A stretch of DNA of 64,000 bases, taken from the NCBI RefSeq assembly GCF_009905375.1, contig NC_133648.1:311070565-311134564 (forward strand), read 5' to 3'. This document shows, one piece after another, positions 45,701-58,500 of the stretch. The position numbers and the translations under genes were made by a program. The stretch is from Apium graveolens (lineage: Eukaryota; Streptophyta; Magnoliopsida; Apiales; Apiaceae). The notes below the pieces were generated by a model that worked only from the letters and a program-made list of their open reading frames with translations, ran no database searches and had not been told where the DNA came from. The stretch's first letter is position 1. Each line of letters begins with the position of its first letter.

Positions 45701-48444
45701 TACAACCAGGTCAAGATGAATCCGGCAAACATCGCGAAAACGGCATTCATCACACACCGGGCCATCTACGCTTTTGTCATGATGCCGTTTGGGTTAATCA
45801 ACGCCGGAGCAACATACCAAAAAATGATGAATACCATCTTCAAAGAGCAGCTGGGCAGGAACATGGAATCTTATGTTGATGATATGATCGCTAAGTCGGT
45901 CACAATCGCAGAGCACATCCAGGACCTTCGGGAGGGTTTCGATAACTTGAGGAAGTACAACATGAAGCTGAACCCGGAGAAATGCGCGTTCGGGGTCCCT
46001 TCCGGGAAGTTTTTGGGTTTTCTGGTCAGTGAAAGAGGAATAAAAGCCAACCCGGAAAAGATCAAAGCTATAATGGAAATGACAGTTCCCCGAACTCAAA
46101 AAGACATCCAAAAGCTCTCAGGATGCCTAGCAGCACTTCGAAGATTTATCCCAAAGTTGGCAGAGAAATGCCTACCATTCTTCGAGCTGTTAAAATGAGC
46201 CCAGAATAAAAAGCTAATTGACTGGACCCCGGACTGTCAAAAAACATTTGAGGAAGTAAAGCGACATTTGATGAACCCGCCTATTTTATCAAAAGCAAAG
46301 CCCGGAGAGCCCCTTTATCTCTATATCGCAGCCGGAGAAAGAGCAGTATTCTCCGCACTCATCCGGGAGGAGAATGGAACGCAGACCCCGGTATACTATG
46401 CGAGCCAAGTCCTGAAAGATGTTGAAACCCAGTACCCAAACTTGGAAAAATTCGCACTGGCCCTCGTGCACTCGAGCAGAAAGCTAAGACAATACTTCCA
46501 AGGCCGGGAAATCAGAGTAATCACTAATCAACCACTTCGCAAAATCATCCACAAACCGGACGCCTCCGGGAGGTTAGTCAATTGGGCAATCAAGTTGAGC
46601 CAATTCAATATCAAATTTATCCCGAGGACAACCATAAAGGCCCAGGCGTTGGCCGAGTTTGTCATGGAATGTACTTTTCCAGAAACTCCCGAAACGCCTG
46701 AAACCAGTTCCAAAGGAGAAAAAGAGTCTAACAACCGAGATCCTTGGACGTTACATGTTGATAGCTCGGCTACAGCCGAAAGGTCCGGAGCCGGCCTGAT
46801 CCTCTCCAGCCCGGATGGATTCGCAATCCAACAAGCCATCACCTTCGCCTTCAAAGCAACAAACAACCAGGCTGAATATGAAGCCCTACTCTCCGGACTC
46901 CGGTTAGCTAAATCCCTTGGGGTAAGGAATTTAACAATTTACAGCGATTCTCAGATTGTAGTAAGGCAAAGCAATGGTGAATATATCGCAAAAGACCCTA
47001 AATTGGCCCGATATCAAGAAATGGTTAGAGCAATCCTGGAAACCATCCCGGACTCAACCATCTTTCAGATAAATATAGAAGAAAATGCGAAAGCAGACGA
47101 GCTGTCCAAGCTCGTCTAGAATACCTCAGATTTAAGCAGCTCGGTTTACTTCGAGGAGCTCGGAGCCCCCAGCACCGATCGGCACGAAGTGTATGTGTTA
47201 GTAGCCCGGAGAACTGGATGACACCTTACATAGCCTACCTCAAGGACGGTACCCTTCCGGAAGATCAGAACAAAGCCCGGTACCTCAAGTATAAGGCTGC
47301 ACGCTTCTTTTTAGAAGACAATTAGTTATACCGGAGAACCTTCTCTATACCAACTATGAAGTGCGTTGATCCGGAGGAAGCGGATTACTGTCTCCGGGAG
47401 GTTCATGAGGGGATCTGCGGGGATCACCTAGCCGCTAAAGCTCTAGCTTACAAGGTCATCAAACAAGGCTATTACCGGCCAACAATCCACGCTGATTCAG
47501 TCACCTATGTCAAGAAATACAGCAAGTGCCAGAAGTTCAGCAACGTACCAAAACAGGGTTCAAGCCTCCCGGGTTCCATCCTCTCCCCGATCCCATTTGC
47601 TGTCTGGGGAATTGACATCATGGGCCCATTCCCTCGGGAAAAAGGGGATCTCCGTTATGTTCTGGTAGCAATAGATTATATGACTAAATGGGCGGAGGCC
47701 AAGGCTATGAGAACCATTAACCAGCAAGACTGCATCAAGTTTGTGGACATGATTGTAATGAGGTTCGGGATCCCGATGGTTTTAATCTCGGACAATGGTC
47801 CACAGTTCATAGGTTCGGATTTTGAAACCTATCTCAAAGAGCTCGGGATTAGACACAAAAAAGCATCTGTTGCCCATCCACAAGGGAATGGACAGGTTGA
47901 GGTCATAAACAGAACCATACTCCGAGGCCTAGAAAAGAGACCGGAAGATTCCAAAAAGAACTGGTCGGACGAACTCCCGAAGGTTTTTTGGTCATACATA
48001 ACTACCCCCCGAACGGGAATCGGGGAGACTCCATTCAAGCTGGCCTACGGTACTGAGGCCCGGTTACCGGTAGAGACCGGATCCCCTTCACATAGAGTGA
48101 CCAAATTTGACGAGGTCTTTAACATAGAAGGCCTCAGGACCAACCTCGAACTGCTGGATGAAGTAAGAGATCGGGCCGTAGAAAAAATGGAAAACTACAA
48201 GGAAAAAACAAAGCTTTACTTTGCAAAGAAAGCCAAGATACGAGAATATGAAGCGGGAGATCTAGTGCTCTGGGACACTGAAGCCTCAGACCCAACTAAC
48301 CAGGGAAAACTACAGCCGAATTGGGAAGGCCCTTATATAGTCAAAGAAGTGGTCCGTCCGGGAACTTACAAGCTGAACTACCTCAGCGGAACCGAGGTCC
48401 CCAATACCTGGCATGGAACCCGCCTAAGGAAATTCTACCAATAA
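42774..48444 (+). pseudogene. Gag-protease-polymerase of element 3 with multiple stops
   Basis: The blocks match element 1: Gag (AGLADPEEHLNYF, FFASTLKGGAQKWFSRIP), zinc motif CGYHEDHGHTTENC, protease LVDNGSSANIVF, RT with YVDD, two RNase H domains (LHVDSSATAERSGAGL, NNQAEYEALLSGL) and integrase (GIDIMGPF, LISDNGPQF, GNGQVEVINRT). Breaks seen: TAG 43509-43511 where element 1 has Glu; frame loss near 45320-45400 after DIFAWSPEDD; TGA 46196-46198 where Gly is expected; TAG 47117-47119 where Gln is expected; frame change near 47195; TAG 47323-47325. The integrase finger also lost a Cys (VKKYSKCQ against VKKCKECQ). This copy cannot make its own polyprotein. Confidence 0.9.
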
Positions 48445-49012
48445 GAAAAAGGTGCACACTCTGGAAACACACCTACATCTATAACATTTTGATGTAAGCA
48501 TTGTCCTCATTCACCCCAGAATGTAATTTTTGCTTTCAATATGAATGAAAAACTCTGCTTTAAGCGTTCCATAGCTTGAACCAATTTCATTACGTTCCTT
48601 TATTTGCTACCAAATCTAAACAAACACAACCCACGTGTATTTATAAAATATTTTTCTATCAAGTTGAAAATTACCCCTACCTGGGGCCCTATAAAAGCTC
48701 AGCCCATGAGTATTCATAAAGTTTTATTAAGTTAAAAAATTTTACCCCATCCCGGGGTTCACTAAAACACAACCCATGTGTCCTTAGGAAAATTCCTAAC
48801 TACTCCTCAAATTCTAAGTTCTAAACATGCAAATCAATATGAAAGAAACGAAGCACAATAACATTAAACTACCCCGGGGAAACACACCCCGGGGAGGCAA
48901 ACCGAGATCATTCAAATTATAAACAAATTTAAAAAGCCAAAAGGCTTAGTTCGGAATGACTTAAGATAAAAACAAGGAAAGAGAAATTGCATGCCAAAAC
49001 TCGGCAGAGTCT
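48445..49012. other. Spacer between pol and antisense gene of element 3
   Basis: AT-rich with several CCCGGGG words. No ORF. Presumed shared 3' region of the two convergent transcription units. Confidence 0.6.
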
Positions 49013-51201
49013 TCAAGCTTCGACGGCAGAGTCGGCGGGAGGCGAAGGAGGCTGCTCTGGTTCACCCTCTGGTACGGGAGGCTGTTCAGCAAGTGGCGAC
49101 CCGGAGAAGGAGGGAACATTGCTGGACGTCCCAACACCGGACTCCATTGCCCGGACAGCTTCCTTTTCCTGCTCCAAACGGGTCTCCTCTTCTATATACT
49201 TCTCCAGGAAGACGTCTATTGTACCATGAGGCTCCTCTCCGAGATACTTCGAAGCAACATTCCAGCAAATCTGGATCTTCTCCAGCGCTTTGTCATTCAG
49301 CTCTTCGAAATACGCAGGAGTTCCCCGGAACCCTGCCAGAACCTCCTCGGGAGTGGGCCGGGCGGCAAGATCATCCTTCAACTTCTGATTTTCAGCCCTC
49401 ATCTCCCGGACAGAAGCTTCAGCCCAATCTTGCCTCTCCCAGATCTCATCCAGAATCTTCTTATGAGCAGCAGCCTCCCTTGCACTGGCCTCCCTCAACT
49501 CCTGGATCTCCCGGGATAGCCGCTCGGATTCAGTTTTATAGACTTCAGCAGCATCAGCCTTCGCCTAAAGGCTCCGGGTTATGCAAACCAGTCCAGCAAC
49601 CCGGGAGTTAGCCTGAAAACAACATGAGTAAGAATTAGGTAACACAAAGACAAGAGCACAAGAAGGCAAGTAAGAAAGAGGCTTACAGCAGTAATATCCT
49701 CCTGAAGCCCGACCAGGAAGTCGTCGAGGGGCTCCTTCCTGTATTTCTTCCTCTCCGCCGTGCTGGCATAATTCTCAAACAATTCCCTCCGGCGAGTCTC
49801 CGGGGTAAAACTTGCAAGCAGGGCCTTCAAAGTTTCCGGAGTGTCCGGGGCCACATCAATAGCAGCTTTCTTTGAAACTGGGCCCTCAGAAACATCACCA
49901 CTTTTGTCCCCGGAACTCTCAGGGGCGCCCTTCCTCTTTCGAGGTGCTGGAACTCTTATCACATCCCCCTGCTGCACATCTTCGGCCCGGGGCTCGTTGA
50001 TCACGATTGTTGTCCTCCCCGGGCGAGACGGCGCCACCTTCCGGGCCGCATCATCACCCTCTCCAACCTTCTTCTTCCCAACATCCACGCTCGTCATTCC
50101 CCCAATCCTTCGCAGCTTGGCCGACAGATCTTTAAGTTGGGAAAACATATTCGGGGGGTAGGGAATCAACTTCGGAATACCTGAAAAGGAAAAAAATAAG
50201 ATATCAGTCCCGGATACAAGCAATCAATAAAAGTTACAGTATCAAAATAAAGCTAAGGCAATAGACTTACATCCGGCAGCATGCATGTTCTCATTGCAAG
50301 TAAAATAGTCCCGGGTCCACTGCATCCCAAGTGCCCCACAGAAGGCATAAACCATCGCGAGAGCTGCTTGCCCGAGCCGCTGGACCGGAAACCTATCTGT
50401 TTTAATTTCAAGTTTATGGAGTGGCATGAACTCCAGATCCCCACCCCGGACAAAAATGAACTCCCGGTGTCATCCCTTAAGCGACGTCAACATACTAACC
50501 GGGAGAACCATCTTATCAGAGGGATACCCACAATCCTCTATCCTAAACATGAACTCGTAAATCGGCCGAGCGGTGGATCTCTTAATTTTAAAAATATGAT
50601 GAAAAAGTTTGAAGGTGGGGAGGTAATTTTTGGCATGACAGCAAGCTAAGAACCAGCTGATCCATTTCACCGAGTTCAGGGCTAGCTGAGTAAAAGGGAT
50701 ACCATAAACATCCCGGCATAGGGATTTGGTGAACTGATGTAACCCGAGGCGCATGCCCCGGAGATGCTCCAATGGAATTCCAACCCATCCCCCCTCCGGT
50801 CTGTGGTATACCCTTTCATGCTCCTCAGGCCATCTCCACTGGTATGTGTCGTCAAGGTTAAAGGAAAGCCTAAGGGCACCATCTACCTCGGCGTCTGTGT
50901 ATTTCTCCTGGACCTCTCTATGAACCGCCCCACACTCATACCTAGTCCCCGGGGCGGTGAAGAACTTCCTATCCATCTCATCCTCATTATAAGGCTCCCG
51001 GCCTCCCAAACCATCCGGGCCCCCATATGCCTCGGATAAATCTCTGTAATAAAAGCTCAGGGGCTTGGGATTCACTCTGCACTGGACAAAGTATTCATCT
51101 ACATCCTCCCAAGACCCATCCGGGTTAGACAGGGTACCCCCGGGGCCTAAAACTAGGGTCTGGGCTAAAACTTGTTGAGGCTGGTCAACCCGGGGAGGCA
51201 T
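49013..51201 (-). pseudogene. Antisense spliced gene of element 3
   Basis: Minus-strand exons 51201-50271, 50180-49687 and 49612-49013 have GT-AG borders and phases identical to element 1. Exon 1 encodes the gypsy-type transposon domain (RWPEEHERVYHRPEGG, WFLACCHAKNYLPTFKLFHH). Exon 2 holds a basic PAPRKRKGAPESSGDKSGD region. Exon 3 is a coiled coil (IQELREASAREAAAHKK, RAENQKLKDDLAARP). Two nonsense changes are present: TGA at about 50469-50467 (a likely Trp codon) and TAG at 49567-49565. Conservation of all three exons and both introns between two diverged elements implies past selection on this product. Confidence 0.78.
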
Positions 51202-51920
51202 CTCTACTGAACTACTGCTAGAGGAAGAAGAAGGGTAGAAGGAGTTTAAGTTCGCCTAATCCGACAGGACGCTCGGGATACCGATTCCTAAGGGTAGCAA
51301 TACGTTTAAAATGACTACCTGGCATATACTACACGTGTCTATATAAACGCACCCCGGAGTCAATGCCAAACCCGAACCCAACAACAAAACAAGACAAAAA
51401 CAGAAAAAGTTTAGAAACAAATCATGTACGTATCTTACCCCAAAAACAAGATCTGCAGCATATACATACATATACAACCAAAAAAACATATATCAAGAAC
51501 ACACCCAGGGCTCTTCAACTTTCTACACCACTAAGAACCCACTGATTCACATACAAAACTACCAAAAACCCACATTTTCGCATGATAAAATGGCAAAACT
51601 TATGATATTCTCACAAATCAACCACAGAACCACTATGAAAAACGTACAAAACCCACACAACTACATAAACTCGAGGCAGAACAACAAAGCAGTTGCAAAA
51701 ATAATGGAGAAAGGCGCAACAACTCGCACAAATTAGTGACATGCATTGCGAAAACAAAAGAAAATAAATGAAAGAATAGAAGAACGAAGAGCTTACAAGT
51801 AAGCAGGAGAAAGAAGAAGGCTTCAAACTCGCAGAAATGGATCTCCAAAAGCTTCGATTTTTCGGTCTTTCTCTCAAACTCCTTTATCGCGTAAAAGGAA
51901 AAAGAATGGGAAGACGACGG
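51202..51920 (-). other. 5' untranslated region of the antisense gene of element 3
   Basis: A- and C-rich on plus. On minus, a GGTAAGCTC-like donor near 51,795 and a pyrimidine-rich acceptor stretch (TTCTTCTTCCTCTAG near 51,220) suggest a 5' UTR intron. Not proven. Confidence 0.45.
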
Positions 51921-51989
51921 TATTTATAGAAGGAAGGGGGACATGTGAAAAGTTTTTGCAAGTGAAAATTAACCCCCCCACCCACGTGG
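51921..51989 (-). promoter_or_regulatory. Antisense promoter of element 3: G-box and TATA box
   Basis: On the minus strand CCACGTGG (51989-51982) is followed about 50 bp later by CTATAAATA (51929-51921). Same order and orientation as element 1 at 27396-27351. Confidence 0.6.
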
Positions 51990-52259
51990 CAGAACCCAAT
52001 TAGCCCCAAAAAGTAACTGCACAACAGTTATTACATGAACTGTCACGTAATCATTATGTGGGCGCGTCGTTTTAGGAGAAAAGGGGGGGAAATAAAAAAC
52101 TGTACACTCAAAAGATACGCATAAAACGTGTATATCTTTGACCCCGGCTGGAATCCCAACAGCCGCCTGACATCCCCGATTCGCAGCAACAGCTTTTCAG
52201 AGTCCGGACAAATCAAATGTCAGGAGTGAACTTGCCCATCAAACCGTGCCCAAAATTTG

Positions 52260-52600
52260 AATTCAAAATCAAATGACTAGCCAAGTCAACCCCGGAGTCT
52301 CATCCCCATTTGACCCCGGGGTTAGGGGACAACGAATCAAACCCCCAAAATTTTCCAATGTATTTCAAGGAATCCCACCTTGAACTAAAATCAAATGACT
52401 AACCAAGTCAACCCCGGAGTCTCATCCCCATTTGACCCCGGGGTTAGGGGGCAGCAAAACAAATCAAACCCCCAAAAACCTTTCTAAGTATTTCAAGGAA
52501 TCCCACCTTAAAGCTCAAGGCCAATGACTAACCAAGTCAACCCCGGAGTCTCAGCCCCATCTGACCCCGGGGTTAGGGGACAGCAAATCAAACAACCCCC
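52260..52600. repeat. ~125-bp tandem array upstream of element 3 PPT, 3 copies
   Basis: Units start near 52270, 52392 and 52520. Each contains CCAAGTCAACCCCGGAGTCTC and TGACCCCGGGGTTAGGGG, with spacing of 122 and 129 bp. Sequence is unrelated to the 85-bp array of element 1, but position is the same. Confidence 0.85.
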
Positions 52601-52668
52601 AAAGCTTTGCAAAGGCGTCGCGGCACAAAGGCAATTACTCTACTCCCCCATCCGGGTAAACCCGCATA

Positions 52669-52685
52669 AGGGAGTGGGGGGCAAA
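52669..52685 (+). promoter_or_regulatory. Polypurine tract of element 3
   Basis: AGGGAGTGGGGGGCAAA next to the 3' LTR. A TACTCCC word about 35 bp upstream can pair with GGGAGT of the tract, also true in element 1. Confidence 0.88.
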
Positions 52686-53330
52686 TGATAGTCCATAATA
52701 AATCAGGCCCAATTAAAGAGGCCCAGGGCCCAAACATAAGATCCCAGGACACGTGGCGACATCACCACCGTCCATTCCCGGGATCCAGAACGTTCCTACG
52801 GTCTGGACCTGATAGTACTCTAACGCATTCAGTGTTGACCTTGAGGAGCCTAGGACACGTGGCAACATCACCACCGTCCAGGTACCCGGGATCAAGGACG
52901 TTCCTACGGTCCGGATCCGATAGTACTCTGACGCATCCCAGGCGTCCAGATGCCCTACAGTCCAAAAGGCCAACCTACGGTACAGATGAAAAGGGACAAA
53001 CCCCTACCCTAGTAGGAGGCCTATAAAAGGTAGAACAGAAGGAAGGTTACAGGTTACAATCTTACATACCCTCTCTCTCACATATACTTACATGCACACA
53101 CGTACTCCTCACAAATATATTTGCATAATCCCAACTTTGCCCTCCTTCTCCTCCTTAAAAACCCTTTCTCATTCTCACGCCGGAGGTGCCGCGGGGACGC
53201 CATCCCCATCCGGTTCTGTTTTGTAGGTTCCCACCCTACAGCCACACCGTGCAACGCTGCCTTTGCAATCCAAAGGAGTTTGAGTCCGGGCCCAACAAGG
53301 AGAAGGCCCCGGGATGATCTGGGATTATCA
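52686..53330 (+). repeat. 3' LTR of element 3
   Basis: TGATAGTCCATAATAAATCAG to GGGATTATCA, 645 bp, close to the 5' LTR apart from small indels. CTACC follows at 53331-53335. Confidence 0.92.
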
Positions 53331-53335
53331 CTACC

Positions 53336-53759
53336 AGTCACGAAACAAGTTTTATAAGACTCGTGAGGTCATAATATAAAACTCATGTATATAAAACCAT
53401 ATAATTTAATCAATCTATTACAATGGAATAACATTATCGACTAATGCCATGTACATGCAAGTAAATTCACTGAAACCAACATTCTGACAAACCACGTAAT
53501 TCCTCAAAATGCACTAATTCACATTATATAAATATCTATTTTGAATAATCAAACCCCAAATGCCACAAAGTATACAATCCACCGATATTAATCCATGCTA
53601 TAGGAGACATAATTATTTTGGAGAACCACAGTCATGCAATTAGCCGCAAAATTCATATATTCATCCACACTAACCCCAAATATAAAACCGTGAAATGCTA
53701 CGCAACTTACTCCTACCACAAATATAAGTCAGTTACTCAATTGCAATTGCAGTGTTTGA
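53336..53759. other. Host spacer, no gene seen
   Basis: AT-rich sequence between element 3 and the hAT element. Nothing recognised on either strand. Confidence 0.55.
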
Positions 53760-53767
53760 ATAATTGG

Positions 53768-54776
53768 TAGAGCTGTAAATGAAGAGCGTCGTTCGTGAAC
53801 AAAACTCTGGATCATCTCGTTTAAGTGAACTTGACCCGTTTCATTTGTTTAAACCAACCGATCATGAACATGAAAATAGTTAAAGGAGCCGAGTTTTTTG
53901 TATGTTTGGCTTATTTAGTCCGGACTCGGCTTGGATTCGGCTCGAACTCGGTAATGCTCGGCTCGAATAAGTTTATATATATATATATATAATAAATAAT
54001 AAATATTTACTAAATGCTTGTATAAAATTTTTTAAATAAAATTTAAGATATATTTGGGGAAAATAGTAAGGGCATCTCCCGCTTATAAATATTATATTAC
54101 TGGTCTTAATCTTAGGTTACAAATCTTATATAATTTATTCATATTCCTACGCCGTATTTTATTGTGTTTTAGTTTTTCAAAAATTTTAAATTCTTATAAT
54201 ATAGTATTTATAATATCATATTCAAATCATTTTTATTAATATTTATATGAACAATAGTGTATTTTTATAAAATTTACAAGAAACTGTATTTTGTTTTGTT
54301 ATAATTGTGTAACTTTCTCGGATTAATTGAAATCTCTTTGAGAAAATGAATATCAATTATTCAATTTTACAGACTTGTCAAAAAAATCATAAAATTATCA
54401 ATATTTTTCTCAAAATATAAAATACAAATGTAAAATTTGAATATTCTACATCTTCAAGTTAGTTACCTACTAGAGGGAATATGTTACAAAAAAGTGTAGA
54501 GTGCGAGTGTATTTATAAAATTTTAAAATTAAATCTTAAGGTTGGTCGATTAAAAAATTTATACGTACCGTTAGTGGAATAATTCGATCATGTTCGAACT
54601 CGGCTCGAGTTTGGCTCGGCTCGGTTGTTCATGGACAAACTCATATTCGGCTCGGACTCGGCTCAGTTATAAACGAGCCGATCATGAACATCAATTTTGG
54701 CGCGATTCTTAAACTCGGCTCGGCTCGTTTAAAAATAATGTAAAACTCGGCTCGCCTCTGTTTGTTTGCAGCTCTA
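53768..54776. mobile_element. Non-autonomous hAT-type element, 1,009 bp
   Basis: The left end TAGAGCTGTAAATGAA and the right end, reverse-complemented, TAGAGCTGCAAACAAA form a terminal inverted repeat with the hAT consensus start. Flanks ATAATTGG (53760-53767) and ACAATTGG (54777-54784) differ at one of 8 bases, fitting an 8-bp hAT duplication. Both subterminal regions are packed with CTCGGCTCG or CGAGCCG words, as in hAT transposase-binding regions. The AT-rich interior has no transposase. Confidence 0.82.
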
Positions 54777-54784
54777 ACAATTGG

Positions 54785-54893
54785 ACTTTAAAAGGATAAA
54801 ACGGTATTTCATCTTCAATAAATTTGTCTCAACATTATTTTTAAAAGGATAAAACAGTCTTTTACCTTGAATAAATTGTCTCAATATCATTTA
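54785..54893. repeat. Tandem ~55-bp duplication
   Basis: Two imperfect copies of TTTAAAAGGATAAAAC followed by CTTCAATAAATTTGTCTCAA or CTTGAATAAATTGTCTCAA. It lies just outside the hAT element. Confidence 0.75.
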
Positions 54894-55596
54894 TCCCCAA
54901 AAAAATCAGCTTACAAGTTAACGAAAATGGCAGGGGAAATAAATCAATTGCCAAAATAATTATATAATGACACATGTCATATTTTTATTAGATACATGTA
55001 AATATCCCTACATTCACATTAATAACATGAATTAGATAATTTCATACTGTCACATCACTCTGTCATTGTAACAATATTTTTGTGTACCTCTGACATTACT
55101 AGTAAGTTTAACACTTAAAATTGATGTAAATACATATGACAACGTCACTCTGTCCGCACTTAATTTTTCATGATAAGATATGTTATGGACTAGCATCCTA
55201 GAAATAAATGATCAATAGATTATAAACGTAGAGAACCTTCATGATGCATATGCAGGATACAACCGGGCTCACATTGCCAGCTTTTGATTAATCAAGAATT
55301 TACTTTTAGATTGCTTCTTCCTGAATTATACCTGCACCCTTTCTTTTAATTCTTTGAGTAATAACTTAAGAAACTACAGTCAAGTATCACAATATCTTTT
55401 TCTTTCCTAAAAGCCTTCTTGTATGGTGTCTCTTTTGCTCCTTTGCGTGTATGCAAAGGTCTGTTAATTATACTTACCTTGCACAAATTGTTGAAATCGA
55501 AATTAAATGTTAATGGATATCTACTTATAAGAGAGATGTCATAAATTTCTTTCACCCTACCACAATCAACAAGCTCAAAAAACTAGAAAAAAGAAA
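54894..55596. other. Upstream region of the DC1-kinase gene
   Basis: AT-rich spacer that should carry the promoter of the DC1-kinase gene. No unambiguous TATA box. A 69-codon minus-strand frame at 55555-55346 has no family signature and is treated as chance. Confidence 0.5.
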
Positions 55597-58500
55597 ATGT
55601 TGCATCACATTTGCCACAAACATTCACTGATCCTGCAAGAGAATTACCATGCTAAAGAGGGTGATGTGTGCCGAGGTTGTAACGAACAAATAGTCTCAAA
55701 AACATTTGTTTTTAGTTGCAAGTTCGCCAGCAATACAGCTTCCGGTACTAGTAATGTGGATGATGAATGTGTTAAATTTCTACTCCACAGAAGTTGTGTT
55801 GAATTACCTCCAATCATGGAATATCCAGGATTCCAGAAACGGTTGCTTTTCCTCGATTCTCGCCCCTTAATGCCGGAAGGGCGTCACCCTCTTACCTGTA
55901 ACATCTGCAACTTGCGATGGGATTGGTTCATCTATTGCAGTCCCGGTCAGGAATTTAATGTTTGTATCAAATGTGCCATGTTCCAACTTCAGTCCTTGGA
56001 GGACCGCAAATTCGACCATCCTGCTCACAGTCAACACCGGTTAACATTGCAACCGCATTTGGCCTCGTTCGGATGTGATGCTTGCAAACATGAAAAAATC
56101 AAAGACTTGTTTTACGTATGCACCAAATGTCCATTTTGGATGCACAAGAATTGTGCTGATGCTCCGGCCTCTTTCCAAATTAAATTTCACCCTCAACACC
56201 CTCTTGTCCTCTCATACTCTCTTCCGCAGCTCTATCAAAAATTTGATCAATATTGTAGACTCTGCAATAAAAAGCTGAATCAGTTACATTGGCTCTACTT
56301 TTGTCCCAAATGCAGATTTTTTGCGCATTTTGATTGTGCTAGATCAAATCCGACGCGGAGGTAGTACTTTGTTGAAACATCAATATTTACAGTCCATCTA
56401 TATATCTATTATCTATCTACTGATATATTAACCTAGGCATATAAATTTTTTGTTTTGTTTCCGTCTCCATGCATATTTTTTTTAGCCATAGATTAATTCC
56501 TGCCGAAACTAATTAATCTTATTTTTTATGGTAATTTTGATCTCCAGGGAGAAAAAAATGTACGATTCCAATTTGGTGAACCTTCCGGCAGCGGATGAAT
56601 CATCCATGAATCTATTGCTTGAGCAATTTGTGAAGGCATCGAGTACTCCGAACCACAATGACAATATCGTCTATAGCACAAAAAAAGGTATTAAACATTG
56701 GACTCATGATGAGCATGATTTACTACCCCTTTCTGTTAACGAGTCAAATAATCGGAAAGATGATGATGGAACATCCTTGCTTTGTAATGGCTGTGTCAGA
56801 CCCATCCGAACTGATGGAAATCTATTCTTTGGCTGTGTTCCTTGTCAATACTTTCTGCACAAGATGTGTGTAGAGTCTCCCAAAGAGATTAAGCACCACC
56901 TTTGGCCACATATTACTCTTCTTGCAGGTAAAGACAATGAACCATACAAGTCTTTCTACTGTGAAGCTTGTGGAAGTTTCTGCAGTGGTATATTCTTCCG
57001 CGGTTTTCAGGAGAGAAAAATTGATTTCGGATGCATAGTTCTACCACCATTAGTCAAACATGAAGCTCACCGTCACCATCTATATCAAGTTAAGACAGGC
57101 CTTAAATGCAAGGCATGTGGATCAGATTTTACTGGATATCTGCAGTACCGGTGCGCAAAATGTAGTGATTTCTATATTTGTGTAAAATGTATTATGAGGC
57201 CAAAAACATTTAAACACAAGTGGGATCGTCATCCACTTCACTTGATATATGATCCTGGTATGGTCTCGGAGCATCAACACGACTTCAATTGTGAGTATTG
57301 CTCCGGAGATATAGACACAAACTTATGGTTCTATCATTGCAGTGATTGTGATCTTTCATTTCATATAGGATCATGTTTTGAGTTCTCCAGTTCTCTTACG
57401 TACTCAAAAATCAAGTTTGGAGCTACTAATACTATAGACAAACTTCATCCTCATAGCCTCACATTTGCTATGAACAGAAAAGTTTGTAACTGTAAAAGTT
57501 GTGACCAAAATGTATCATTGGGCTGTCCAGTCCTTGAATGTGCGCCCTGTAAGACCGTATTCTGTTACGGTTCACAACATGAACAATATCTGGAAAATAA
57601 AAAATCTGAGGAGTACTTTGAAAGTTATATTCAAACATTTGAAAAGAATAGTTTGATCTTTACAAAAGGAAGCACTTATACCTTCAATCTGAATGATTTA
57701 TCACATGCTTTAACCGAAGTTCTTGGTCAGGGAAGCTATGGAACAACCTATGAAGCTGTTTTGGTTGAAGGAACCTCTGTGGTGGTGAAAATATTAGCAC
57801 GAGTATCAAAGAGACAGTCTAAACAGCATACGGAGTTTCTGTGGAGGATTAATCGGCATCCTAATATTGTGCCACTCTGTGCCTATTATTATGACCATCC
57901 CCGGGATTATATGTTTCTATTTCATGAATATATGCCAGCTAGCAGCTTGTGGTTAAGCCTACATGGTATGCATTCTTCCTCCCAATCTCTTGTATAATTT
58001 TGTCTATATGAGTTAGTTTCTATTAAAATGGTCGTCACTACCATTTTAATTTCAGCAACCCTCCCCGAATTTGTTTTCACCAAATTCCTCCGTTAACAAT
58101 AAGAATGCAGGACATCAAGGAATCGAGTAATTTTGATTACTTTGTGACAGAAGAGGAATAATTATTTAATTTGTTAGACATAGGCAGATATTTATTGGAA
58201 TGATTTGGGTCAGTTTCTCATCAAACCACTGGAATAGTATGCGTAACAAAATAAGTAGATTATCAAGTATAATTGTCCTGCTTCAACTGACAAGCATGTT
58301 TAGAAGTGACATCTCCTGCAGGCTCAACTTAACATATGCATCTGGTTTTGACTGTAGTGGTGTTCAAGTCTTATATGATTTAACCTACTGAATGTACTGC
58401 CAAGGTGGTATGATATATAAGACCCATGTTAATTGTAGAATATTCACTATGAATCTTCTGTCTTGGTACGACGTAATTGTTGACCTAATATACAATTTCC

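Larger units (their letters stand above)
41980..53330 (+). mobile_element. Element 3: Ty3/Gypsy Tat-lineage element, decayed
   Basis: This 11,351 bp element has LTRs of 628 bp (41980-42607) and 645 bp (52686-53330), CTACC duplications, a PBS-like TTGGCGCTCGAAGGAGGGG and a PPT AGGGAGTGGGGGGCAAA. Its layout equals that of element 1: gag-pro-pol on plus, then an antisense spliced gene, a tandem array and PPT. LTR sequence differs from element 1, so it is a sister family. Gag-pol has at least four stops and two frame changes. No other element is nested inside. Confidence 0.92.

Noticed and set aside
55346..55555. 69-codon minus-strand ORF upstream of the DC1-kinase gene
   Set aside because: No family signature and it lies in the probable promoter region.
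55597..56364. A stand-alone DC1 gene ending at the TAG at 56362
   Set aside because: A GT donor at 56361 and an AG acceptor at 56547 restore the frame exactly, and further DC1 modules follow in the next exon.
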